In this document: piece after piece, positions 18,091 to 26,358 of the stretch
Layout: each line of letters opens with the position of its first letter
How positions within the stretch are numbered: the first letter of the stretch is position 1
Assembly: GCF_017310015.1 (NCBI RefSeq)
Contig: NZ_CP022297.1
Location: 744,001-808,000, forward strand
DNA length: 64,000 bases
From: Marinobacterium iners
GTDB taxonomy: Bacteria > Pseudomonadota > Gammaproteobacteria > Pseudomonadales > Balneatricaceae
Direction: 5' to 3'
Program-made: the position numbers and the translations under genes
The notes under the pieces: model-generated
What the model was told of the DNA's origin: nothing
The model's input: only the letters and a program-made list of their open reading frames with translations
Databases searched by the model: none

Positions 18091-19653
18091 GTGATCGAAG
18101 CTGTCTGGATTATCTTTGCCTTTTCGTTGGGAATGGCGGTCAAGCTGGTGGGGTTGCCGCCGCTGATCGGTTATCTGGCGGCGGGCTTTGCCATCGTGGC
18201 CGCAGGTGATATTGCAGGTATTCCTGTTGAAGGCACCGATGTACTCGAACATCTGGCTCATCTGGGTGTTCTGCTGCTTCTGTTCACGGTGGGGTTGAAG
18301 CTCAAGGTACGCAATCTGGTGCGCCCTGAGGTGATTGGCGGAGGCGTGCTCCACTTTGTCATCTCTATCTTGCTTTTCATGCCTGGCATACATTTCTTTA
18401 TGGAGCTGGACTGGTACACCTCTCTGATGCTGGGTATTGCTCTCTCCTTTTCCAGCACGGTACTGGCCGCCAAGGTGCTGGAGTCCAAGCGGGAACTGCG
18501 TGCCTTTCACGGCAGGGTCGCGATCGGAATTCTGATTGTGCAGGACCTTCTGGCACTGCTGGTGCTGGCGCTGGCCAGCGGCAAAACGCCTTCCATGTGG
18601 GCGCTGGTAGTGTTTGGCATACCGCTTCTGCGACCAATACTGTACAAGGTGCTTGATGTCAGCGGGCATGACGAACTGCTTGTGTTGCTGGGGCTGTTGC
18701 TGGCGCTGGTGATAGGTGGGCACGGCTTTGAAAGTATTGGCCTCAGCTCTGAGCTGGGTGCACTGGCGTTCGGTGCTCTACTGGCCAATCACAAGCGAGC
18801 AGGGGAGCTGTCTCAGTCGCTTTGGAGCATCAAGGAAGTATTTCTGGTGGGCTTCTTCCTGCAGATCGGTATGGGTGGTCTGCCGGATATGGATGCGATT
18901 GTGTTCGCGGTGGTAATGGGTGTGCTGCTGCCGCTGAAAGGGATTCTGTTCTTCTTCCTGCTGCTGATGTTCAAACTGCGGGCACGAAGTGCCTTCCTGT
19001 CGGGCTTGAGCCTGACCAATTACAGTGAGTTCGGCCTTATTGTGGCCAGTATTGTGCTGCCGCAGTGGCTGATCCCGCTGGCAATTGCGGTATCGGTGTC
19101 ATTCCTGATATCCGCACCACTGTACCGTATGGCGCACCCCTTATACGATCGTTTCGGTGACTGGCTGTCGCGTTTCGAGCGCAAGGGCTTTCATCCAGAC
19201 GAGCAGCCGCTGTCGCTGGGTGATGCGCGCATACTGGTGATTGGTATGGGGCGTACAGGCACGGCAGCCTATGATCACCTTAAAAAACGCAATATTGCCA
19301 TGGTAGGCCTGGACTCAGACCCGGCCAAAGTGGCCGAGCACCAGCATAGAGGCCGTCATGTGGTGTTCGCTGATGCCGAGGATATTCAACTCTGGAAGAA
19401 CCTTGAAGCGCCTAAACTGGAGTATGTGATACTGGCTGCCAATGATGTGGAAGCCAAGGTCATAGCGGCGCGTCAGTTGCGACAGTCCGGCTTCGAAGGC
19501 GTGATCGTGGCGCACAGCATGTTTGCCGACCACGCTGATGCAATCACGCGCGCAGGCGCCGACCACACCTATCAAACCATGGCTGAAACCGGTGTAGGTC
19601 TGGCCGAACATATTTTCAGTGTGGGTGAACGCAAGCAGCAGGAAGTGCTGTAA
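18091..19653 (+). CDS. Kef-type (CPA2) cation/proton antiporter with TrkA-N domain
   Basis: 520 residues. The N-terminal 375 residues hold about 12 membrane helices of the Na+/H+ exchanger fold (LIGYLAAGF near 27, LSFSSTVLAAK near 118). From about 380 a Rossmann-type TrkA-N/RCK domain starts with ILVIGMGRTGTAAYDHL, an NAD-binding glycine loop. The layout matches KefB/YbaL-like K+ efflux proteins. No KefF/KefG ancillary gene is present. The ion is likely K+, by family. Confidence 0.88.
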   Translation: MIEAVWIIFAFSLGMAVKLVGLPPLIGYLAAGFAIVAAGDIAGIPVEGTDVLEHLAHLGVLLLLFTVGLKLKVRNLVRPEVIGGGVLHFVISILLFMPGIHFFMELDWYTSLMLGIALSFSSTVLAAKVLESKRELRAFHGRVAIGILIVQDLLALLVLALASGKTPSMWALVVFGIPLLRPILYKVLDVSGHDELLVLLGLLLALVIGGHGFESIGLSSELGALAFGALLANHKRAGELSQSLWSIKEVFLVGFFLQIGMGGLPDMDAIVFAVVMGVLLPLKGILFFFLLLMFKLRARSAFLSGLSLTNYSEFGLIVASIVLPQWLIPLAIAVSVSFLISAPLYRMAHPLYDRFGDWLSRFERKGFHPDEQPLSLGDARILVIGMGRTGTAAYDHLKKRNIAMVGLDSDPAKVAEHQHRGRHVVFADAEDIQLWKNLEAPKLEYVILAANDVEAKVIAARQLRQSGFEGVIVAHSMFADHADAITRAGADHTYQTMAETGVGLAEHIFSVGERKQQEVL

Positions 19654-19658
19654 CGAGA

Positions 19659-19692
19659 GATTGAGCCCGTGTGTTTTCACCCGGGCTCAATC
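19659..19692. terminator. Bidirectional terminator between antiporter and CBS genes
   Basis: GATTGAGCCCG and CGGGCTCAATC form a perfect 11-bp stem spanning the gap between two convergent genes and running 6 bp into the 3' end of the CBS gene. Confidence 0.7.
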
Positions 19693-20073
19693 AATCTCCT
19701 GTAGCAGTGTTTCTACCATGTCATCCATGGTCACCAGGCCGATAAGGTCGTTGTCTTCGACGACCAGAATGCGTTTGATTCTGTGTTGTGACATCAACTC
19801 GGCCACATGTCGAACGGCCAGGCTCTTGCCAACGCTCAAGGCAGGTTTCACGCACACGTCATAGACGTTGAGCAGGTCAATATCGCCGCTTTCCGCGATC
19901 ACGGTTTTCACAATATTGGTATAGGTGATCAGACCGTATGCATCGTAATCATGGTTTTTGTCCACAACCAGAGACTTCAGGTCTCGGCGTTTCATCATGC
20001 TGAGGGCTTCGCGCAGTGTTGCGAAGGGCGAAATCATCACGACATCGCGGACCATTACATCTTGTACCAGCAT
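19687..20073 (-). CDS. Two-CBS-domain protein next to PII-like gene
   Basis: 128 residues composed of two CBS motifs (about 5-58 and 75-126; LKSLVVD and KRILVVEDNDLIGLVTMDDM). It is the last gene of a minus-strand set encoding a K+ channel, a DUF1538 membrane protein and a PII-like protein, and is probably the energy-sensing part of that set. Confidence 0.85.
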   Translation of the reverse strand: MLVQDVMVRDVVMISPFATLREALSMMKRRDLKSLVVDKNHDYDAYGLITYTNIVKTVIAESGDIDLLNVYDVCVKPALSVGKSLAVRHVAELMSQHRIKRILVVEDNDLIGLVTMDDMVETLLQEID

Positions 20074-20085
20074 GGTAATCTCCTG

Positions 20086-20439
20086 TCAGAGTGAATCTTT
20101 TAGATGTTGTTCAAACTTCTGGATTTGTGCCATATCCATTCCGCGCAAGTGCTCAAGCGGGAGGCTGAATACCAGTCCCTTTGAGTTGCAGGCGTCATCG
20201 GCATGAAGGATGGCATCAAACGCCTTCAGTATTTCCAGGGAAAGTTGACGTTCAAGCACCATAAGCAATACGGACTGATTGCCATCGTAGGCAAAGCCGA
20301 AAAAGGTCTTTCGAGTTTCGTTGCTTATACCGCGTCCCTGAATAATGGTAATCCCTCCGGCGCCCAACTCTCGGGCCCTGTCGACACACTGTTGCTCCAT
20401 ATCCTCAGGCACAATACCGACTACGGCTGTGAATTTCAT
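20086..20439 (-). CDS. PII-family signalling protein (GlnB-like)
   Basis: 117 residues with the ferredoxin-like PII fold: an opening strand MKFTAVVGIVPE, a central AGGITIIQGRGI, and a C-terminal RGMDMAQ. The T-loop region (SNETRKTFFGF) lacks the GlnB Tyr51 context, so uridylylation is unlikely. PII-like proteins bind ATP/ADP or 2-oxoglutarate and gate membrane partners. Its start overlaps the end of the DUF1538 gene by 4 bp, so the DUF1538 protein is the probable partner. Confidence 0.8.
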   Translation of the reverse strand: MKFTAVVGIVPEDMEQQCVDRARELGAGGITIIQGRGISNETRKTFFGFAYDGNQSVLLMVLERQLSLEILKAFDAILHADDACNSKGLVFSLPLEHLRGMDMAQIQKFEQHLKDSL

Positions 20440-21929
20440 ACGGACTCCTGTTTGACTCTACGGTTGGCCCAATCAGCCCAGATGGCATAAAGCATGACGG
20501 TTACAATCGGGAATATTGAGGCAAAGGCGATCAGGCCAAAACCATCAATCAATACGTTACGACCATCAATCTGACTGGCAAGACCGATTCCCAGTGCGGT
20601 TACCAGTGGGACGGTCACTTCTGACGTTGTAACTCCACCCAAATCGTAGGCCAGTGCAACGATGTAGCGCGGAGCGATAAGTGTAAGGCCAATCACCAGA
20701 ATGTAACTGCCAATAATGTAATAGTGGAGAGGGTCTCCATGGACCAGTCGCCACACACCCAGCGTGATGCCCACAGCGACACCCAGTGCCACCAGCAGGC
20801 GAATGGCGGCAGCGTTGATTTGGCCAACTGCCGCTTCTTCGGCCTGCTTGCCGATTGCCAGTAAGGCAGGTTCTGCCATGGTGGTGGCAAAACCGATCAT
20901 GAAGGCAAAGAGGTAGATCAACAGATAACCCTCACGGGCGATCAGTTGTTCTGCCATGCTGGTGCCGATCGGGAACAGCCCCAGTTTCAGGCCGATCACA
21001 AAAGCGTACAGGCCGACAATGACCAGTATAAAACCCAATATGACCTGGCGAGGGTTGGCCAGAGGGCGTCGTAGAATCAGGTATTGAAAAAACAGAATGG
21101 TGATAATGATTGGTAGTACATCGCGCACCATGGTGGCGAGGTCCAACAGGCCTTTGAGTACTGGGTGAGTGTTGCCGTCGCCGCTTTCGCTTGAAGGCGT
21201 CAATAGTTCGGCTTCGGAGGTGGGTTGCGAATACACCCATGTACCGTACAGCTGTACGCTGATCATCGGAACCATTACAGCCATGGCTACCAGCCCAAAG
21301 CCATCCCTGAGCGGGCTGCGACCACGAATAGAGGATGCGAGGCCAATGCCAAGAGCGGCAATCAGAGGGACAGTGACTACATTGGTTGTTACACCGCCGG
21401 AATCGTAGGCAAGGCCAACAATCTCTTCCGGTGCGAAGAAGGTGACAATTACCACTACAATATAACCAACGATCATGTAGTGATGGATCGGGTGGCCGAA
21501 AATGATTCTGAACACCCCTAATGCGGTAACGGCACCCACTGAGGCAGCAACCAGTACTCTCAACGTAAGAGCATCAATGCGCCCATTGCTGATCTGCTGT
21601 GCCTGATCGGCAACTGCAATCAGTGCAGGTTCCGCGACCACAGCGGAAAAGCCCAGACAGAAGCCGAATCCCAGCAGTATCGGTAAAGACCCCTGACGGG
21701 CAAACTGGTTGGAAAGGCTTTTGCCGACCGGAAAAATACCCAGTTCCAGTCCCTGTAGAAAGAGCGCCACACCAACGGCAACAATCAGCAAGCCCCCAGC
21801 CATGGCGAGGCTGTTTTCTGGGACTTGCTGTAGAATAATCAGCTGAAACAGCAGTACCACTGCAACGATGGGCAGCAGGTTTTTTAACGCGTGGAGAAAG
21901 CTGTGACCAAGTTCACTCAGGTAATTCAC
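20436..21929 (-). CDS. Tandem DUF1538 integral membrane protein
   Basis: 497 residues, about 12-14 hydrophobic segments, and a clear internal duplication. LGIFPVGKSLSNQFA (first half) matches LGLFPIGTSMAEQLI (second half), and the AEPALIA, AYDSGGVTT and FGLVAMA motifs of the first half recur as AEPALLA, AYDLGGVTT and FGLIAFA. Each half is one DUF1538 domain. The duplication and buried polar residues suggest an inverted-repeat transporter, but no substrate is known. Coupling to PII and CBS genes suggests nucleotide- or energy-controlled transport. Confidence 0.85.
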   Translation of the reverse strand: MNYLSELGHSFLHALKNLLPIVAVVLLFQLIILQQVPENSLAMAGGLLIVAVGVALFLQGLELGIFPVGKSLSNQFARQGSLPILLGFGFCLGFSAVVAEPALIAVADQAQQISNGRIDALTLRVLVAASVGAVTALGVFRIIFGHPIHHYMIVGYIVVVIVTFFAPEEIVGLAYDSGGVTTNVVTVPLIAALGIGLASSIRGRSPLRDGFGLVAMAVMVPMISVQLYGTWVYSQPTSEAELLTPSSESGDGNTHPVLKGLLDLATMVRDVLPIIITILFFQYLILRRPLANPRQVILGFILVIVGLYAFVIGLKLGLFPIGTSMAEQLIAREGYLLIYLFAFMIGFATTMAEPALLAIGKQAEEAAVGQINAAAIRLLVALGVAVGITLGVWRLVHGDPLHYYIIGSYILVIGLTLIAPRYIVALAYDLGGVTTSEVTVPLVTALGIGLASQIDGRNVLIDGFGLIAFASIFPIVTVMLYAIWADWANRRVKQESV

Positions 21930-21932
21930 AGA

Positions 21933-22796
21933 CTAGTCTCCTCGAGTTGTTTTTCCCTGTTCTGATGTGACATCAACGGGCCGGTTTTGTGCCGACTCAA
22001 GTAGAATCAGAGCGCGCTCAAGCTTTCCTTCAATGCGTTCCAATCTGTTTTCCAAGTGGTGGATGCGTTCCAGATTTTGCTGTTCCTTGATGGCGATCTC
22101 GCCCTCATCCTTTTCGATGAAGAATACTGAAAAACTGGCCGTCAGCAGTGAAAACATGCAAATCCCGATCAGAATCAGGATCGCGCCAAACAGTCTGCCC
22201 TCGTTTGTGGCGGGTACGATATCACCATAGCCTACGGTGGTAATTGTGACCCAGGCCCACCAGATACCATCCCAGGGGGTATCGAATGCAGGATCAAGGG
22301 TGGATATCACCAGGCCTGAAATGATCAGAAATATGAAGCAGATCAGCAGTGTCGTGCCGAGATTGTGCCGCGCCAGAATGGAGCGTAGATCGCGTGACAC
22401 CTTGAACAGAATGCCAACTACAACCATCAGGCGCAGCATGCGGATGGCACCGGCATAGAAAGAGTGGGCGCCCCATATGGCAGGCAGGCCGCCGACAATG
22501 ATAACCAAAGTCATCCAGTTCTGGCGCAGATATCGTCCTCGGTCCTGTACGACCAGCAACATGATTGTAAGCTCGGCCACAAATCCGAGCCAAATCAGCC
22601 AGTCTGTAAACAGGTTTGAACGCTCAGTGCCCAGGTTCTGGGAGCGCATGTACCAATCTACCATGATCCAGAGAGCAAGAAACAGCATGGGCCATTCAAG
22701 CCGTTTGCCCCAGCGTTTGGCCCTGGGGCTTTCGGAGGGGTCTACACCACCAAAGCCGATGCGGAACAGAAAGTTGTCATGTTTCTCGTAAGCCAT
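21933..22796 (-). CDS. Voltage-gated-type potassium channel
   Basis: 287 residues. Six hydrophobic helices cover about 32-230. The pore carries the K+ selectivity filter TVGYGD near residue 190, and an arginine-bearing fourth helix (IRMLRLMVVVGILFKVSRDLRSIL) resembles a voltage sensor. A C-terminal coiled coil (about 235-275; LERIHHLENRLERIEGKLE) would assist tetramer assembly. It is the first gene of the minus-strand set leading to DUF1538, PII and CBS genes, opposite two K+ antiporters. Confidence 0.88.
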   Translation of the reverse strand: MAYEKHDNFLFRIGFGGVDPSESPRAKRWGKRLEWPMLFLALWIMVDWYMRSQNLGTERSNLFTDWLIWLGFVAELTIMLLVVQDRGRYLRQNWMTLVIIVGGLPAIWGAHSFYAGAIRMLRLMVVVGILFKVSRDLRSILARHNLGTTLLICFIFLIISGLVISTLDPAFDTPWDGIWWAWVTITTVGYGDIVPATNEGRLFGAILILIGICMFSLLTASFSVFFIEKDEGEIAIKEQQNLERIHHLENRLERIEGKLERALILLESAQNRPVDVTSEQGKTTRGD

Positions 22797-22824
22797 GAAT
22801 TGAGGTCCATGTTTGGGTGTCGGC

Positions 22825-23151
22825 TCAGTGCAGCGTGCAGAGGGTCTTGTCCAACTGCTCGATCAGCTCGAGCAGTTGGTCTGTGTCTGCCTGTATCTGC
22901 TTGAACACCTCTTCCGCCATGGGATGGATTTGACTGCTGTGAGGCAGCGAAACCTCCTGGCGGATCATCTCCTGCAGCCGGGGTATCAGCAGCCACTGCA
23001 GCCACTCGGTGAAGTGCAGGGTGTCAACACAGAAGGGCTGGGTGCTGGCCAGCGCCTGCGCACTGGGAGGGCTGGACTGCCAAAGTTCCAGTTCCTCCAT
23101 CTCGGTTCTGATCTTGAGCAACAGGACGGATACCTGTTCAGTACGTTGCAT
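22825..23151 (-). CDS. yqcC: YqcC-family protein (DUF446)
   Basis: 108 residues, all helical. FCVDTLHFTEWLQWLLIPRLQEMI at about 40-63 is the characteristic core of YqcC proteins. The length equals E. coli YqcC. Its molecular role is not established. It starts 2 bp after the DAHP synthase stop on the same strand, so the two are likely co-transcribed. Confidence 0.78.
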   Translation of the reverse strand: MQRTEQVSVLLLKIRTEMEELELWQSSPPSAQALASTQPFCVDTLHFTEWLQWLLIPRLQEMIRQEVSLPHSSQIHPMAEEVFKQIQADTDQLLELIEQLDKTLCTLH

Positions 23152-23153
23152 GT

Positions 23154-24506
23154 TTACTCCTTGCGTGCGGCCTTGAGTGTATCGGCGATCAGGAATGCCA
23201 GTTCCAGTGACTGATCGGCATTAAGGCGCGGATCACACTGGGTATGATAGCGATCGGCCAGTCCCTCTTCGGTGATCTGATAAGCGCCGCCGATGCATTC
23301 GGTAACATCGTTGCCGGTCATCTCGAAGTGAACGCCGCCGGCATGGGTGCCTTCGGCATTGTGCACTTCGAAGAAGCCCTTCATCTCGGTCAGAATTGAA
23401 TTTACGCTACGGGTCTTGTAGCCACTGGAGGCCTTGATGGTATTGCCGTGCATTGGGTCGGAGCTCCACACCACGTGGTGACCACTGGCCTTCACTGCGC
23501 GCACAAGCGGTGGCAAAAGCTCAGTGATCTTGTCGGCGCCCATGCGCGCAATCAGGGTGATGCGGCCCGGAATCTGACTTGGGTTAAGAATATCAAGCAG
23601 ACGCAGCAGATCGTCCGGCTGCGTGCTCGGTCCGACCTTGATGCCGACCGGGTTGCGCACGCCTCGCAGGAACTCCACATGAGCATGATCCGGCTGACGG
23701 GTACGGTCACCGATCCAAAGCATATGTGCAGAGCAGTCATACCAGTCGCCGGTCAGGCTGTCCTGACGTGTCAGGGCTTCTTCGTAGCCCAGCAGCAGCG
23801 CCTCATGCGAGGTGTACAGGCTGGTTTCCTTCAGCTGCGGGGTATTGGCCGAGCTGATGCCGCAGGCTTCGATGAACGCCATGGTCTGGTCGATCTGGTC
23901 GGCCAGATGTTGAAATTTCTCACTCTGTGGGCTTTGCTGCACGAAGCCCTGCGTCCACTGATGCACCCGGTGCAGGTCGGCAAAACCACCGGTTGCGAAT
24001 GCCCGCAGCAGGTTCAGTGTGGCCGCCGACTGGTGGTAGGCGGACAGCAGGCGCTGCGGATCGGGAGTACGGGCTTCGGCGGTGAATTCGATGCCGTTGA
24101 TGATATCGCCACGATAGCTGGGCAGTTCAATACCGTTGATGGTTTCGGTATCGGCCGAGCGAGGCTTGGCAAACTGACCGGCCATGCGACCGATCTTGAC
24201 CACCGGGCAACTGCCGGCAAAGGTCATGACGACCGACATCTGCAGCAGCACCTTGAAGGTATCGCGAATTTTGTTGGCGTTGAATTCGGTAAAGCTTTCG
24301 GCACAGTCCCCGCCTTGCAGCAGGAACGCCTTGCCTTCGGCCACCTGAGCCAGGTCCTGAGTCAGAGAGCGGATCTCCCCGGCAAACACCAGCGGCGGAT
24401 ATTCGCTCAGCGTGCGCTCGACCTGATACAGGGCTGCTTGATCAGGGTAGGTCGGGTGCTGCTTGATCGGTTTGCTGCGCCAGCTTTCGGGTGTCCAGGG
24501 TTCCAT
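23154..24506 (-). CDS. Class II 3-deoxy-7-phosphoheptulonate (DAHP) synthase
   Basis: 450 residues, the class II (plant/mycobacterial-type) length, unrelated in sequence to AroF/G/H. LQGGDCAESF near 83, MLWIGDRTRQ near 265, RNPVGIKVGPS near 286 and SDPMHGNT near 354 supply metal and substrate ligands. It joins phosphoenolpyruvate and erythrose 4-phosphate, the entry step of aromatic biosynthesis. It is often a secondary isozyme in gammaproteobacteria. The gene is followed directly by yqcC. Confidence 0.93.
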   Translation of the reverse strand: MEPWTPESWRSKPIKQHPTYPDQAALYQVERTLSEYPPLVFAGEIRSLTQDLAQVAEGKAFLLQGGDCAESFTEFNANKIRDTFKVLLQMSVVMTFAGSCPVVKIGRMAGQFAKPRSADTETINGIELPSYRGDIINGIEFTAEARTPDPQRLLSAYHQSAATLNLLRAFATGGFADLHRVHQWTQGFVQQSPQSEKFQHLADQIDQTMAFIEACGISSANTPQLKETSLYTSHEALLLGYEEALTRQDSLTGDWYDCSAHMLWIGDRTRQPDHAHVEFLRGVRNPVGIKVGPSTQPDDLLRLLDILNPSQIPGRITLIARMGADKITELLPPLVRAVKASGHHVVWSSDPMHGNTIKASSGYKTRSVNSILTEMKGFFEVHNAEGTHAGGVHFEMTGNDVTECIGGAYQITEEGLADRYHTQCDPRLNADQSLELAFLIADTLKAARKE

Positions 24507-24639
24507 TTACTCTCTCACTGAAAATCGATTAAACAAGAACTTCGATCTTACCACAATGCAGGCACGGCGCATCTTGGCAAGTGCTTGCCAGGCAACCCGT
24601 TTCGGTCAGTTGTTCAGAAGGGCATGAGTGGGTCTGAGT

Positions 24640-24653
24640 GTCCCTATAGGGAC
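24640..24653. promoter_or_regulatory. Perfect 14-bp palindrome, candidate toxin-antitoxin operator
   Basis: GTCCCTATAGGGAC reads the same on both strands and ends 5 bp before the -35 box of the promoter serving the Xre-RES pair. Antitoxins of this family bind palindromes at their own promoter. Binding here is inferred. Confidence 0.5.
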
Positions 24654-24658
24654 TAAAA

Positions 24659-24687
24659 TTGATATTTGTATATGTGTAGACTATATT
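24659..24687 (+). promoter_or_regulatory. Sigma-70-type promoter of the Xre-RES operon
   Basis: TTGATA (24659-24664) and TATATT (24682-24687) are separated by exactly 17 bp, with a TGTAGAC stretch just before the -10. The expected transcription start near 24694 is about 26 bp before the chosen antitoxin start. Confidence 0.55.
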
Positions 24688-24719
24688 GGGCTTAATGAAA
24701 ATGGCTTGAGGTGTTCATT

Positions 24720-25109
24720 GTGTTGGCTAAATCAGGACATGCCGCGAAAACGGATGAGCGACGCAGATCCGAGGTCGCACTCAAGACGTTCTTTCGTATT
24801 ACGGAAGGTTGGGGGCTCGGTAATCAGGAACAGCAGGTATTGTTGGGAAGTCCGCCACGCAGTACTTTTTATAAGTGGAAAAAAGGCGAAGGCCCAGCTA
24901 TCAGCGGGGATACACTGGAGCGCATCTCCTATATTTTGGGCATCTACAAGGCGTTGCGCATATTGTTTCCCACCGAGGAACAGGCCAACGCTTGGCCACG
25001 CAAGGCAAACCGGGAGTTTGATGGCGAGTCGGCCATCTCCGTGATGCTCAAGGGCAGGGTGATCAATCTGGCTGATGTCAGGCGTTACCTTGATGCAGTG
25101 CGAGGCTGA
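24720..25109 (+). CDS. MbcA/ParS/Xre-type antitoxin
   Basis: 129 residues from GTG 24720, chosen because GAGG lies 8 nt upstream; GTG 24711 in the same frame is too close to it. An N-terminal helix-turn-helix of the Xre-like type (EQQVLLGSPPRSTFYKWKKGE) is followed by the C-terminal toxin-binding domain (RISYILGIYKALRILFPTEEQANAW and the closing GRVINLADVRRYLDAVRG). The order antitoxin then toxin, with a 2-bp gap, fits type II RES-Xre systems. Confidence 0.9.
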   Translation: MLAKSGHAAKTDERRRSEVALKTFFRITEGWGLGNQEQQVLLGSPPRSTFYKWKKGEGPAISGDTLERISYILGIYKALRILFPTEEQANAWPRKANREFDGESAISVMLKGRVINLADVRRYLDAVRG

Positions 25110-25111
25110 CC

Positions 25112-25783
25112 ATGCAGCAGCTGATGCCTGAATGGGAGCGAGCGCATCGACTGGTGCCCAGCCACTTTCCGCCAATCAATCTGTTCGAAAGCGTTGCTGA
25201 TCCCGAGGATTTGGACATAATCTTCGAGATCGAGGGACTCACCAATGATCGCCTGATGGATGATGTGGGGGACCTGAGACGAGTGCCTGCTTCGGAACGA
25301 ATATCCGGTTCCGGTTCGACCCCAGTGATGGCGGCATTCACTCACGTTGGATATGCCAGCCGGTTTACCGACGGGAGCGATGGTGTTTACTACGCCGGAA
25401 ATTCCTTGGATGTGGCAATCGCCGAAACGCGGTATCACCGTGAGCGTTTTTTGTCCGCGACTCAAGAGCCCGATACGGAAATCACCATGCGTGAATACAT
25501 CAGCATGATTCAGCTGCCGCTGTTGGATATTCGCGGTGATAAGTACGTGGCACTTCAGCATCCTACGGATTACTCGGCTGCTCAGCGGTTTGCACATGAT
25601 CAGCGCAAGGCGGGAGTCAAGGGACTGTTGTATTCCAGTGTGCGCTGTGCCGGTGGGGAGTGTGCTGCGCTATTCACTCCGAGGGCGACCTCTATCCCCA
25701 TACAGGGAGGCCACTATCGATACGTGTGGAGCGGTGCTGCGCAACGAATTGTATCGGTTCTATCGGTCAGTCTGGTCAAGTAA
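25112..25783 (+). CDS. RES-domain toxin (NAD+ phosphorylase family)
   Basis: 223 residues. The three residues that name the fold are visible: Arg13 (AHRLVPS), Glu105 (AIAETRYH) and Ser175/Ser176 (LLYSSVRC). Characterised members such as MbcT degrade NAD+ by phosphorolysis and arrest growth unless held by the Xre antitoxin. It is full length with no visible lesion. No other toxin-antitoxin or mobile genes flank the pair, which sits between DAHP synthase and secDF. Confidence 0.9.
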   Translation: MQQLMPEWERAHRLVPSHFPPINLFESVADPEDLDIIFEIEGLTNDRLMDDVGDLRRVPASERISGSGSTPVMAAFTHVGYASRFTDGSDGVYYAGNSLDVAIAETRYHRERFLSATQEPDTEITMREYISMIQLPLLDIRGDKYVALQHPTDYSAAQRFAHDQRKAGVKGLLYSSVRCAGGECAALFTPRATSIPIQGGHYRYVWSGAAQRIVSVLSVSLVK

Positions 25784-25826
25784 CGGTCGATTTGCTGCAA
25801 TGCTGTGAGCAGCTGATCGCTGTGGA

Positions 25827-26282
25827 TTGACGTTGATACAGCGCCAGGTTCATACTCGAACTTCTAATCAGGAGTATTCCGGTTGTCCCACGTCTCCGGT
25901 GCTGTCCCACGTCTCCGGTGCTGTCGCACCTCTTCCCGCCTTGAATCAGCGTTACAGCCTGTCTGTCATGTTGATGCTGCTGGCCGCCCTGCTGCTGGGG
26001 TTCGGCATGCTCAACGCTGGGGTGAAGCAGAGTGGTTACGTGGGCACCTCCGATGCTAGAGTGGCGTTGATTCAGCCGAGCAGCCTGTTGGCGACGGACG
26101 AACAACAGTCACTGACGCCGTTAGACAGCGGTGACGAACCACAATGGCTGCTGGCACTGTTGTCTGGTCTGGTACTGCTGCTCGTTGCCCGTCAGATTAT
26201 TCCGACCCCGGTATCATCGCCTGCCGCCAAAGCCTGGACGGCGGTCAGTCTGCCTCCCCTGCGTGCCCCACCCGTCCGCTGA
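25827..26282 (+). CDS. Small membrane protein of unknown function, 5' end disrupted by a tandem duplication
   Basis: The open frame covers up to 151 residues. The convincing part starts near 25941-25968 and encodes two hydrophobic helices (MLMLLAALLLGFGML and LLALLSGLVLLLVARQI) around a polar loop, with a Pro-rich tail. I do not recognise a family. A Shine-Dalgarno AGGAG at 25870 points to TTG 25883, but that start is out of frame because of the 19-bp duplication at 25884-25921. Internal starts lack a good ribosome site. It is 76 bp upstream of secDF on the same strand. Confidence 0.45.
   Translation: MTLIQRQVHTRTSNQEYSGCPTSPVLSHVSGAVAPLPALNQRYSLSVMLMLLAALLLGFGMLNAGVKQSGYVGTSDARVALIQPSSLLATDEQQSLTPLDSGDEPQWLLALLSGLVLLLVARQIIPTPVSSPAAKAWTAVSLPPLRAPPVR
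25884..25921 (+). repeat. 19-bp exact tandem duplication
   Basis: The unit TGTCCCACGTCTCCGGTGC occurs twice with no gap (25884-25902 and 25903-25921), and a partial third copy (TGTCGCACC) follows. Nineteen is not a multiple of three, so copy number sets the reading frame of the gene it lies in. Confidence 0.95.
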
Positions 26283-26358
26283 TCTCTCAGTATTCGCCGC
26301 TTAACGGCGGTTCAGTTCTGTTTGTTTGATCAGTTGTTGATGAGATCCGGGGATCATA

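Noticed and set aside
23448..24521. Plus-strand open frame of 357 codons
   Set aside because: Antisense to class II DAHP synthase; no domain recognised.
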